Shown here piece after piece: positions 36,859 through 44,117 of a DNA stretch of 44,117 nt. The stretch spans positions 54,677 to 98,793 of the forward strand of contig REAB01000057.1 in NCBI GenBank assembly GCA_004293645.1, given 5' to 3'. Under the pieces are notes generated by a model. The model searched no databases and was not told where the DNA came from. It worked only from the letters and a program-made list of their open reading frames with translations. The DNA is from Cytophagia bacterium (GTDB lineage Bacteria > Bacteroidota > Bacteroidia > Cytophagales > Spirosomataceae). Numbering within the stretch: position 1 is the first letter of the stretch; every line of letters starts with the position of its first letter. A program made the translations under genes and the position numbers.

Positions 36859-36908
36859 CCCTACAAAAACACCCTGCTGAACATGGTCAACAGGGTGCTT
36901 TTGTAGGG
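36859..36908. terminator. Terminator between Ppx/GppA and ThuA genes
   Basis: 18-bp stem with one mismatch: CCCTACAAAAACACCCTG and CAGGGTGCTTTTGTAGGG around a 14-nt loop. It serves two convergent genes. Confidence 0.75.
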
Positions 36909-36924
36909 GTTAAATATTTTCAAA

Positions 36925-37794
36925 TTACTGCACAATGCCGCGATAGGGCACTTGAATATCCATTTTTCCTTTCCACTTTTTAGGAATTTTCTTGCCTACT
37001 TCCCAGTGAATGGCGTTGATAATCAAGTGTTGAAAAGACTCCACCCGAAAGTCTTCGGGGTGGCCCATGGTGGTTAAAAATACCTTGCCGCCAAAACTGT
37101 TTTTCCAAGTCCAAGCCACGGGGTTGTCGGCAAAATCGGTTTTGTTTGGATTAACAGCTTTGCCCATGAGCAGCCAAGTAGCGCCCGCAACGGGGTAGTC
37201 GGGCTGCACTTTGTAGAGCCACGACCGCACGTGAAAAGTAGGCGCAACACCCGTCAATAGCGGATTTTTGGCCTCTGCTGCAATGATAGACACGTCGGTG
37301 CTGCAATCGTGGCCGCAGTGGGTGTGGTTGGCCTTGCCGCCCCAGCCTGGAGGGGCACCAAAGGCTTTTTCGGCAAAGGCGTTCCAAGCCTCCGACTCGT
37401 GGCCTTTGGGATAATTGAAAGCGTGCGTGGTGGTACGAAAAGCCATCATGGGTTTGCCTGCTTTCATGTATTTTTCGATGCTCGCCAGTTGGTCGGGTGG
37501 AAGCTGCCGCCAGCGTAAAAAGAAAACTGCCAAGTCGGCTTCTTCGAGTGCTTCAAGCCCTGGAATATTTTTTTCGGCATTTTGGTCAGGATACGACTTG
37601 ATAACTTTGGTACGAAAGCCGTAATTTTTTTCCAACTCGGCCGCCAAAAGTGGGAGCGTTTGCTCGCCGCCGTACTCGTGGTCGCCAGCCACAAAAACAA
37701 CGAGCGGTTTTTTAGATTTCTGAGCGCGGGTAGCATTTGATAGTGTGCCTAACAACACACCCAATACAAGGAATAAACAAATTTTTCTTGGCAT
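36925..37794 (-). CDS. Secreted ThuA-domain protein
   Basis: A 289-residue protein with a signal peptide (MPRKICLFLVLGVLLGTLSNATRAQ), then a ThuA-like (trehalose utilisation, glutamine-amidotransferase-like fold) domain. Visible elements are VVFVAGDHEYGGEQTLPLLA, LEALEEADLAVFFLRW, the AFRTTTHAF block and the late TTMGHPEDF. Two cysteines and several histidines lie in NHTHCGHDCSTD. Secreted ThuA proteins in Bacteroidota are often found in sugar-utilisation contexts, but the reaction is not established. It lies 46 bp downstream of the DUF4249 lipoprotein gene on the same strand and may share its transcript. Confidence 0.87.
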   Translation of the reverse strand: MPRKICLFLVLGVLLGTLSNATRAQKSKKPLVVFVAGDHEYGGEQTLPLLAAELEKNYGFRTKVIKSYPDQNAEKNIPGLEALEEADLAVFFLRWRQLPPDQLASIEKYMKAGKPMMAFRTTTHAFNYPKGHESEAWNAFAEKAFGAPPGWGGKANHTHCGHDCSTDVSIIAAEAKNPLLTGVAPTFHVRSWLYKVQPDYPVAGATWLLMGKAVNPNKTDFADNPVAWTWKNSFGGKVFLTTMGHPEDFRVESFQHLIINAIHWEVGKKIPKKWKGKMDIQVPYRGIVQ

Positions 37795-37840
37795 AATTGA
37801 TAAGAGAAATGGTTAAATTTAAAAATAAAAAAAAGTCTGA

Positions 37841-38977
37841 TTATCGCCAACCTTGCGGGCGTATGGGCGTGCGGTTGCGACTTGCGATACACGGGTATAG
37901 GGGCGGGCGAGTCTCGAAAGTAGGCGGAGCGGGTGGGGTAGTAGGTTCCAAATTGGTGGCCCGTCCGAGTAGCGGCGTTTTAACACCACCTTGTTGGGAA
38001 AAACCGTTTCTGTTTACCCAATAGCGCATTTTTTTGACACCCGCTGCCCCAAAATAACCCACTACAATCTCGGAACGGTCATTGATATTTCTTACGTTTC
38101 CTACAATAGGCGCGGGTGGCGTATCGGCCAGTGTACCAGTGGTTTGGGTTTGGTCACGAAGCAGTAAATAGTATTGGTATGCCTCATTTGATACGGCATA
38201 TTGTTGTACTTCGACAAGCGCGCCAAGGTCTGAATAGTAAGGCACTTGGGCTACCCGCCGCCCCGTAATGGTACGCCCGTTCGAGAACACGTCGGACATA
38301 ATATTGATGTCGGTACTATAAAACAACTCCCAGCAATTGCCCTGGCATTGGTAGTCGTAGGCAAAGGGAGTGGAAGCATTGACGCATTGGAGCGTTCGAG
38401 AGTTGAGAATGCCTTTTTCGCACGTAATACATATTTCTTGGGCTTCAAAGAGTTCCCACTTCCAGAGGTAGGCATTTTTTTGGTCGGCGCGGTCGTCAAA
38501 ATCCACAAAAATATCGAACGTAGAACTCAACACCCGCGTACCCATTCTGTCTAAAATTCCTCTTTGGTTAAATTCTTGATACACTTTTTTGATGTCGGGA
38601 GCTGCCTGCATCAACTCCACCGACGACTGGTAATTTTGGCCTTCGGGGGTCTTAAATAGCAGTTGGTAAGTTTGTCCCAGCATACCTCTAAAATCAGCGG
38701 GAGTCGCATAAATCCCTGGTGCTGTTTCTTTTAGGTTAGTTTTTTTGCCATCTCCCGTCAAAATATCTACGGTACAACCTTTTACAGGAACAGTGTAAAT
38801 GAACGACTCTGACCGCGACCTTTTGATGGCAATGACCGAGCCACCTTGGTCGGTTACTAAGCCATCTACGGTTAGTACGTCAGTAGATAAATTGTAACGC
38901 ACATCGTAAGGCTCAATGCAAGATTCGAAGCTTAACAACAGGGCGATTACAACACTTATTTTTACAAATCGTAACAT
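37841..38977 (-). CDS. DUF4249 family lipoprotein
   Basis: A 378-residue lipoprotein (signal peptide MLRFVKISVVIALLLSFESC, lipid Cys20, followed by IEPYDVRYN). The body matches the uncharacterised Bacteroidota family DUF4249: LVVDG-like TVDGLVTDQGG, a beta-sandwich N-terminus, and DFDDRADQKNAYLWKWEL. Four to six cysteines lie in the middle (CITCEKG, CVN, CQGNC) and could form disulfides. Members usually follow a TonB-dependent receptor and are thought to work with it at the outer membrane. Here the gene before it is instead a short unrecognised ORF with only a 1-bp gap, so the usual receptor is missing. Confidence 0.85.
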   Translation of the reverse strand: MLRFVKISVVIALLLSFESCIEPYDVRYNLSTDVLTVDGLVTDQGGSVIAIKRSRSESFIYTVPVKGCTVDILTGDGKKTNLKETAPGIYATPADFRGMLGQTYQLLFKTPEGQNYQSSVELMQAAPDIKKVYQEFNQRGILDRMGTRVLSSTFDIFVDFDDRADQKNAYLWKWELFEAQEICITCEKGILNSRTLQCVNASTPFAYDYQCQGNCWELFYSTDINIMSDVFSNGRTITGRRVAQVPYYSDLGALVEVQQYAVSNEAYQYYLLLRDQTQTTGTLADTPPAPIVGNVRNINDRSEIVVGYFGAAGVKKMRYWVNRNGFSQQGGVKTPLLGRATNLEPTTPPAPPTFETRPPLYPCIASRNRTPIRPQGWR

Positions 38978-38978
38978 A

Positions 38979-39302
38979 TTATTTGTTTTCTAATTTTAAA
39001 AGCATCTTTTCGTCCTGTACTACCCGATAAAACTCAGTTTTATCGTTCGGGTAACCTATTATTGCAGCGCGTAGTCGCCAATTTACCTTCTGTTGAGAAA
39101 GCGCAACCTTGTCAGATTTTTTAATTTTGGGGTCATAAAATGCGCGGCAAAATTTATCATAAAATAAAATCGTGATGGGTATATGAGGTGCAATGGCTTC
39201 TTTCATTTTGACACCCCATTTCTGCACAATTTGTGCGTAAAAAATCTTTTTAAGAATGAGTTTTGAATAAAGTAATGATTTGTCGCCGACGAAGGACGAC
39301 AA
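38979..39302 (-). CDS. Unrecognised ORF, possibly a gene remnant
   Basis: A 107-codon frame starting at TTG; it is open back to about 39329, where it meets the tandem-repeat array. The sequence is lysine-rich and has natural amino-acid composition (KMKEAIAPHIPITILFYDKF, KIKKSDKVALSQQK), without membrane segments or a signal peptide. Its stop is one base before the DUF4249 start, as in a tight operon. It has no ATG near the array, so it is probably the 3' end of a longer gene cut off at the array; an internal ATG (MKEAIAP) could start a shorter product. I do not recognise a family. Confidence 0.4.
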   Translation of the reverse strand: MSSFVGDKSLLYSKLILKKIFYAQIVQKWGVKMKEAIAPHIPITILFYDKFCRAFYDPKIKKSDKVALSQQKVNWRLRAAIIGYPNDKTEFYRVVQDEKMLLKLENK

Positions 39303-39319
39303 AAGCGGCCTAATTTTAT

Positions 39320-39492
39320 CATTTTCAAATTAGTACATTTTCAAATTAGTACATTTTCAAATTAGTACATTTTCAAATTAGTACATTTTCAAATTAGTAC
39401 ATTTTCAAATTAGTACATCAAATTAGTACATTTTCAAATTAGTACATTTTCAAATTAGTACATTTTCAAATTGACACATTTTCAAATTTCCA
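39320..39492. repeat. 16-bp tandem-repeat array (VNTR)
   Basis: The unit CATTTTCAAATTAGTA is repeated head-to-tail from 39320: six exact units to 39415, a 13-bp unit missing three T (39416-39428), two exact units to 39460, a variant ending TTGACA (39461-39476), and a decayed end CATTTTCAAATTTCC. The unit length is not a multiple of three. The array runs into the first codons of the ABC permease frame. Confidence 0.95.
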
Positions 39493-40421
39493 AATTAATT
39501 AAAGCCCTCGGTCAGTACGGCATTTTTGCGGCTTTTGTGGTGGTTTGCGCAGTTTTGTCGGTGGTTACGCCCCAATTTCTGACGGTTGCCAACCTTACCA
39601 TCATCATCACACAGGTTTCTATCAATGCCCTGTTGGCTTTTGGCGTTACGTTTGTCATCATTACGGGCGGTATAGATTTGTCGCTGGGCTCGATGGTGGC
39701 CGTGGCAGGCGTGGTGGCAGCCATGTTGGCCCACCCCGATTCTTACCCCGTGGTAGTGCCTATTTTGGCGGGGCTACTGGCAGGTATTTTGATGGGTGTT
39801 TTCAATGGGTTTATCATTACCAAAAGCAAAATTGCCCCCTTCATTGTAACGCTCGGCACCATGACCATTGGGCGCGGATTGGCTCTTATTTTGAGCAAAG
39901 GCCGCCCCATATCCAACCTTTCCGATTCATTTAACTTCATTGGGGGTGGCCAAATTTTGGGTGTTCCGTTTCCCATTGTTGTTTTGGTGGTCGTTTTTAT
40001 TTCTTGCGCTGTTTTATTGAACAAGACCCTGCTGGGGCGTTATATTTATGCAGTAGGCGGCAACGAGCAGGCGGCGCGAGCAGCGGGCATCAACGTCAAT
40101 CAAGTAAAAATGACCGTGTATGTGCTGGCGGGAGCGTTGGCAGGTCTGGCGGGTATTTTGCTCACCTCGCGCATCACCACGGGCCAGCCCAACGCGGGCG
40201 CGGGTTTTGAACTCGATGCCATTGCGGCGGCGGTTATTGGTGGCACCAGTACCACGGGCGGCGTGGGCACAATGACGGGTACGCTCGTGGGGGTTTTGCT
40301 CATTGGCACCATCAATAATGGCTTAGATTTGCTCAACGTAACGTCTTATTATCAGCAAGTTGTGATGGGCATTATTATTATTGGGGCGGTGCTGCTCGAC
40401 AGTTGGAATCAGAAAAAATAA
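39471..40421 (+). CDS. rbsC: Ribose-type ABC transporter permease (RbsC-like)
   Basis: A 316-residue inner-membrane permease of the sugar ABC (CUT2/RbsC) family. About nine to ten membrane helices are visible, with the family motifs ITGGIDLSLGSMVAV, NGFIITKSKIAPFIVTLGTM and the EAA-like region GGNEQAARAAGINVNQVKMTVY. TGQPNAGAGFELDAIAAAVIGGTS is also characteristic. The only near start is TTG 39471 inside the last unit of the 16-bp array; an in-frame stop lies 15 bp upstream, and no ATG precedes the first helix. The substrate-binding lipoprotein follows 18 bp later. The partner ATPase (rbsA), normally just upstream, is absent, replaced by the array and minus-strand DNA. Confidence 0.9.
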   Translation: MTHFQISKLIKALGQYGIFAAFVVVCAVLSVVTPQFLTVANLTIIITQVSINALLAFGVTFVIITGGIDLSLGSMVAVAGVVAAMLAHPDSYPVVVPILAGLLAGILMGVFNGFIITKSKIAPFIVTLGTMTIGRGLALILSKGRPISNLSDSFNFIGGGQILGVPFPIVVLVVVFISCAVLLNKTLLGRYIYAVGGNEQAARAAGINVNQVKMTVYVLAGALAGLAGILLTSRITTGQPNAGAGFELDAIAAAVIGGTSTTGGVGTMTGTLVGVLLIGTINNGLDLLNVTSYYQQVVMGIIIIGAVLLDSWNQKK

Positions 40422-40439
40422 CCTTTAAAAATACGCACA

Positions 40440-41372
40440 ATGAAATCGCTAACTCCTCTTTTAATTTGCCTTGCTTTGTTACTTACCAATTGTGGCAAAG
40501 GCGATAATTCTCAAAAAACGGACACCAAAAAGCTCGTTATTGGGGCTTCGATGCTCGGAATGCAGAGTGAGTACATCGTTAATTTGAGCGATGCCATGCA
40601 GCAAAAAGCCCAAGAAATGGGCGCAGAACTCATCATTGTAGATGCCGAAAAGTCGGCGTTGAAGCAGACCGAGCAAATAGAGAGTTTTATTGCCCAAAAT
40701 GTGGACGTTATCATCTTAAATCCCTGCGAAGTAGAGGCCAGTTCGCCCGCCGTAGCCAAGGCGTTGGCGGCCAATATTCCGATTGTGAACGTAAACTCCG
40801 AAACCACCACTCAACCCACCGCTTTTGTGGGCTCGAACGACACCGAGTCGGGCAAAATAGCCTTGCGGTTTATTGCCGAAAAGCTGGGGGGTAAAGGCAA
40901 CATCGTCATGATTCATGGTTTTATGGGGCAAACCGCTCAGATTCAACGCGAAAAAGGGGCGCAAGAAATTCTGAAACAATACCCCAACATCAAACTCATA
41001 GCCCAACAAGCCGCCGACTGGGACCGCGCCAAAGGAATGGATTTGATGGAAAACTGGATTCAGTCTTTTGGTACAAAAATAAACGCCGTCTTTGCCCAAA
41101 ACGACGAAATGGGCATGGGTGCTGTAAAAGCCCTCACCGACGCTGGCCTGAAAGATAAAGTGCTGGTAGTGAGCATAGATGCCATTCCAGACGCGCTTCA
41201 AGCCGTCAAAAAAGGCACCCTTGATGCCACCGTTTTTCAAGATTCGCAAAAGCAAGGCGCGGGTGCAGTAGAAACCGCCATAAAAATAGCCACCCAAAAA
41301 ACCTACGAAAAGCAGCTACTCATTCCGTTTCAGTTGGTTACCCAACAAAATTTAACGCAGTTTTTGAAGTAA
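40440..41372 (+). CDS. rbsB: Ribose-type ABC transporter substrate-binding lipoprotein (RbsB-like)
   Basis: A 310-residue periplasmic binding protein of the peripla_BP_4 family. The lipobox is LLTNC with Cys18, then a Gly/Asp-rich linker. The domain starts KLVIGASMLGMQSEYIVNL and contains ALKQTEQIESFIAQNVDVIILNP, the GSNDTESGKIALRFIAEKLG block, and FAQNDEMGMGAVKALTDAGL. It should bind a pentose or a related sugar and deliver it to the upstream permease. As a lipoprotein it is anchored to a membrane, as in other Bacteroidota. The gene starts 18 bp after the permease stop, so the two form an operon without an ATPase gene. A repeat block follows. Confidence 0.92.
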   Translation: MKSLTPLLICLALLLTNCGKGDNSQKTDTKKLVIGASMLGMQSEYIVNLSDAMQQKAQEMGAELIIVDAEKSALKQTEQIESFIAQNVDVIILNPCEVEASSPAVAKALAANIPIVNVNSETTTQPTAFVGSNDTESGKIALRFIAEKLGGKGNIVMIHGFMGQTAQIQREKGAQEILKQYPNIKLIAQQAADWDRAKGMDLMENWIQSFGTKINAVFAQNDEMGMGAVKALTDAGLKDKVLVVSIDAIPDALQAVKKGTLDATVFQDSQKQGAGAVETAIKIATQKTYEKQLLIPFQLVTQQNLTQFLK

Positions 41373-41405
41373 ATTCCCGTATTGTCATTCCGAACAGATT
41401 TTTGT

Positions 41406-41680
41406 CATTCCGAACAAAGTAGCAACGCCAAGCATGGCGTTGCTACCGCATTCCGAACAAAGTGAGGAATCTAAAGCCGATGCTATAAGATTCTTCGCTG
41501 CGCTCAGAATGACAAAAAAACGCTACGCTCGGAATGACAAAAATGCTCTTTGTCATTCCGAACAAAGTGAGGAATCTAAAGCCGCTGCTACAAGATTCTT
41601 CGCTGCGCTCAGAATGACAAAAACGCTGCGCTCAGAATGACAAAAACGCTGCGCTCAGAATGACAAAAAAGAAATGACAA
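41406..41680. repeat. Array of 'CATTCCGAACAAAG' inverted repeats
   Basis: Two full inverted-repeat units, at about 41449-41515 and 41550-41620, each have the arms CATTCCGAACAAAGTGAGG and TTCGCTGCGCTCAGAATGAC. Extra right arms (CGCTGCGCTCAGAATGACAA) trail behind them. The same family occurs at 1042-1119. Confidence 0.85.
41419..41446. repeat. GTAGCAACGCCA palindrome nested in another repeat
   Basis: Arms GTAGCAACGCCA and TGGCGTTGCTAC with loop AGCA. Flanking it on both sides are direct copies of CATTCCGAACAAAGT (41406-41420 and 41449-41463), as if the palindrome entered an existing repeat. Confidence 0.8.
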
Positions 41681-41885
41681 AAAGTGCTTCACTTGCTCTG
41701 ATAGTAAAAATAATAATTTCATAATGTATATAACCGTATGATAATCAGTAGGATTAGCAAACAGTTTCCTTTATTAGATTAGTGGGCTATTTTATGAATA
41801 TAGAAATTAATATTTGTGTAATATCAAGATTGTTTCTCGTGTTTAAGTTTTATCTATTTTTTCAAACCTTTTAATTTATTGTATT

Positions 41886-44024
41886 ATGAAAAAAAGATTT
41901 ACAGTACCCCAAAAACAATTGCTACTGAGTATCTGCACATTGTTGCTATTACTCGTCACCACTGCTTCTTTTGCCCAACAGTTGGTAAAAGGTAAAGTAA
42001 CTACCAAAGACGGTGAGGCTCTGGTAGGCGTAAACGTAACGGTAAAAGGCACCACGCGCGGCACCACTACCGAAGCAGACGGCACCTACAAAGTAGAAGC
42101 CAGCAATAGTGCTACGTTGGTATTTAGTTACATTGGCTACTTACCAGTAGAAATGGCAGTAGGCAGCCAACAAACCATCAATGTCACCCTAAAGGTAGAT
42201 GACAAAATCCTAAACGAAGTGGTCGTGGTGGGTTATGGCAGCCAAACCAAGAAAGAAGTAACAGGAGCTGTTCAGACCATTAGCGCCAAAGAAATAAGAG
42301 ATATGCCCGTATCGCAAATAGGCCAAAAGCTGCAAGGGCAAGTGGCTGGGGTACAAATCAACCAAACGACAGGTCGGCCAGGGCAAGGGATGAATATTCG
42401 TATCAGAGGGCAACTGTCGGTAACGGGCGGTAGCGAGCCTCTCTACGTGGTGGATGGTTTTCCGATTACGGGTAATATTGGTGCGCTAAACCCCGACGAA
42501 ATTGAAGACATTTCGATTTTGAAAGATGCCGCCTCTACTTCGCTGTATGGTTCGCGTGCGGCCAATGGTGTCGTACTTATCACGACCAGAAGGGGCAAAT
42601 CTGGTCAAACAAACGTGAGCTTTAACGTATTTACGGGTACCCAGATCGAACCCAAAAAGGGGCGTTTTGAGATGATGGATGCGGTTGAATTTGCTCAATT
42701 TAAAAAAGAATACTACGAAGATGCCAAACAGCCCGTGCCTATCGAATTTCAAAATCCGTCCCAATATGAAGGCCAAAACAACGACTGGTACGATGCCGTG
42801 CTTCGTCGTGCGCCATTGCAAAGCTATAACCTGACATTGACTTCCAACAAAGATCGGGTAAGTACTTCGTTGGTTGCAGGGGTATTCAACCAAGAAGGCG
42901 TTGTTATCAATACCAAATACCAACGCTACGCACTGCGTCTCAACAGCGAATACAAAGTGTCAGACAAAGTAACGATTGGGTTGAACATCGCTCCCCAGTA
43001 TGTATTTGACAATACCCCCCGTACCGATGGCGACCGTGGTACAGGTATTTTATTTAATGCCATCCATACGTGGCCTGTGATGCCCATTCGAGATAATGCG
43101 GGTGAGCTAACGCTTTTCAACCGTTTCCCATCAAGTACGGGCAATATCTTTGCTTATCCCAACTGGGTGCGTGCGGCCAATGAGTTGACCAATGAAAGGA
43201 AGCAAACCAACATTCTATCAAATGCTCACATTGCATATAGTCCTATCAAGGGTCTGACCTTGAAGTCCACCTTCAACGTTGAGTTGCTCAATGAAAAAAC
43301 CTTCTTCTTTAACCCTTCTACTGCTACAAGTGCCATCAATACGGCGATACCTGTTACGGCGGTTTCGATACGAGAAGCTACTGAAAACTTTGGCTGGTTG
43401 AATGAAAACTTGGCAACCTATGCCAAATCATTCAAAGACCACAACTTTGAACTGTTAGCAGGTTACACCAATCAGAGCTTCCGAAGTGAATCAAGCCGTA
43501 TTCAAGCAGATACTTACTCAGACGACCGCCTGCCCACCATTCAAGGAGCTATTAATGTAGCCCGTGGCGGTATTATCACTTTCAGCAACGTACAAGAGTG
43601 GAGACTGACTTCGTTACTTTCTCGTTTGACCTACAACTACAAAGGCAAGTATCTTTTCACTGCGTCAATTCGTCGTGATGGTTCTTCTCGCTTTGGTACT
43701 AACAACCGTTGGGGTACATTCCCATCGGTATCAGCAGGTTGGGTAGTGTCTGATGAAGATTTTATGAAGAATGTTAGTAAAATCTCTTTTGCGAAATTGA
43801 GAGCAAGTTTGGGTGTAACGGGTAACAACAACATCGGTAACTACACACAGTACGCCCGCATTAATAACACCGTAAATGCCGTTTTTGGAAATAATGTAGC
43901 TCCTGGTGCCGCTGTAGTATCGCTTGCCAACCCCAACCTCGGCTGGGAAACAACCCGTCAGTTGGATATTGGTTTGGATTTGGGTTTCTTCAACGACCGT
44001 TTCCAATTTACGTATGATTATTAG
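41886..44024 (+). pseudogene. SusC/RagA TonB-linked outer-membrane receptor, prematurely ended
   Basis: The frame gives 712 residues. It has a signal peptide (MKKRFTVPQKQLLLSICTLL, ending ASFAQ), a carboxypeptidase-like domain (KGKVTTKDGEALVGVNVTVK), the TonB-box-like LNEVVVVGYGSQ, and a SusC plug (IRIRGQLSVTGG, LYVVDGFPITG, TSLYGSRAANGVVLITTRRGK). Barrel strands then run to RFQFTYDY, where a normal SusC (about 1000 residues) would continue with the YY(V/N)K segment. Instead a stop appears at 44022, and the DNA changes to AT-rich, non-receptor sequence beginning with the GGCATCCTTCA that also marks the break in the first susC. The remaining 250-300 residues may lie beyond an inserted element outside the window. 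No SusD partner is seen inside the window. Confidence 0.85.
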
Positions 44025-44117
44025 GCATCCTTCACGATGCAGTTTACAGTTTTAGAAAAAAAAAGGAGGAGAGTGAGCAAAAAGAAGTAATTTAGTTTTT
44101 CTACAAATCAAAAGACT
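44025..44117. mobile_element. Probable end of an inserted element
   Basis: This stretch begins GCATC-CTTCAC-GATGC (a small hairpin; the shared 11-mer starts at 44023) and continues AT-rich with a poly-A run. On the minus strand a frame entering from beyond the window could end Ser-Phe-Asp-Leu-stop at 44101, as the tail of a transposase would, but too little is present to identify it. Confidence 0.35.

Larger units (their letters stand above)
41373..41885. other. Nested dispersed-repeat block and susC leader
   Basis: From 41382 to about 41690 lie partial and full copies of the CATTCCGAACAAAGTGAGG...TTCGCTGCGCTCAGAATGAC repeat. One copy (near 41405-41463) is interrupted by the GTAGCAACGCCA palindrome (41419-41446). 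From 41690 to 41885 is AT-rich DNA that must hold the promoter of the following receptor; a weak -7-like AATATTTG lies at 41809-41816. No gene is seen. Confidence 0.8.

Noticed and set aside
39320..39492. CRISPR array
   Set aside because: Units are head-to-tail 16-mers with no unique spacers, and no cas genes are present.
41434..41640. A 68-codon frame giving HSEQSEESK and RFFAALRMTK repeats
   Set aside because: It is a translation of the dispersed inverted repeats, not a gene; similar false proteins arise wherever this repeat family occurs.
1..44117. rRNA or tRNA genes
   Set aside because: No cloverleaf with a GTTCGA-type T-arm or rRNA core sequence was noticed in the gaps between genes; a covariance-model scan was not possible.

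Overview
The window reads as a chromosomal segment of a Bacteroidota bacterium, most likely a Cytophagales/Spirosomaceae-like member (genus not resolvable by eye). Reasons: two SusC-type TonB-dependent receptors and a SusD-like lipoprotein, Bacteroidota-typical families (MbnP-like, DUF3127, DUF4249, DUF6427-like), a long SecA of about 1121 residues, and several promoters of the Bacteroidota type (TTG, 19-20 bp, TAnnTTTG). Coding density is high and most genes are ordinary chromosomal ones.

Layout. 1-1.6 kb: repeat pair, an MbnP-like lipoprotein and a small Cys-motif membrane protein (both minus). 1.7-5.1 kb: M16 zinc peptidase and the large subunit of methylmalonyl-CoA mutase, which carries an in-frame palindromic repeat. 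5.1-7.3 kb: a compact two-gene AAA ATPase plus Toprim-like protein module wedged between housekeeping genes, the best candidate for a defence-like system. 7.3-8.8 kb: divergent LuxC-type acyl-CoA reductase and 2[4Fe-4S] ferredoxin. 9.2-11.8 kb: outer-membrane porin plus AmtB ammonium transporter, in a probable operon. 12-19.6 kb: a TonB receptor with a possible frameshift in its signal peptide, then a SusC gene broken near its 3' end, and an intact SusD-like gene. 19.9-28.2 kb: SecA, DUF3127 SSB-like protein, serine hydrolase, NADP isocitrate dehydrogenase, periplasmic cyclophilin. 28.3-36.9 kb: secreted alpha/beta hydrolase, a repeat block, M3 peptidase, GMP synthase, a polytopic membrane protein, YciI-like protein, ribosomal protein S21, Ppx/GppA phosphatase. 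36.9-39.3 kb (minus): ThuA-domain protein, DUF4249 lipoprotein and an unrecognised orphan ORF. 39.3-41.4 kb: a 16-bp tandem-repeat array running into a ribose-type ABC permease, followed by its binding lipoprotein, with no ATPase gene nearby. 41.4-44.1 kb: a nested dispersed-repeat block, then a second SusC receptor that stops prematurely just before the window end.

The most unusual theme is small-repeat and insertion activity. At least four families of palindromic or dispersed repeats occur, including one translated inside mutA and one flanked by a duplicated gene end. The two broken SusC genes share the same 11-bp sequence at their break points, which suggests ends of one mobile element. 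All functional calls are from motif reading only; no database search was possible.
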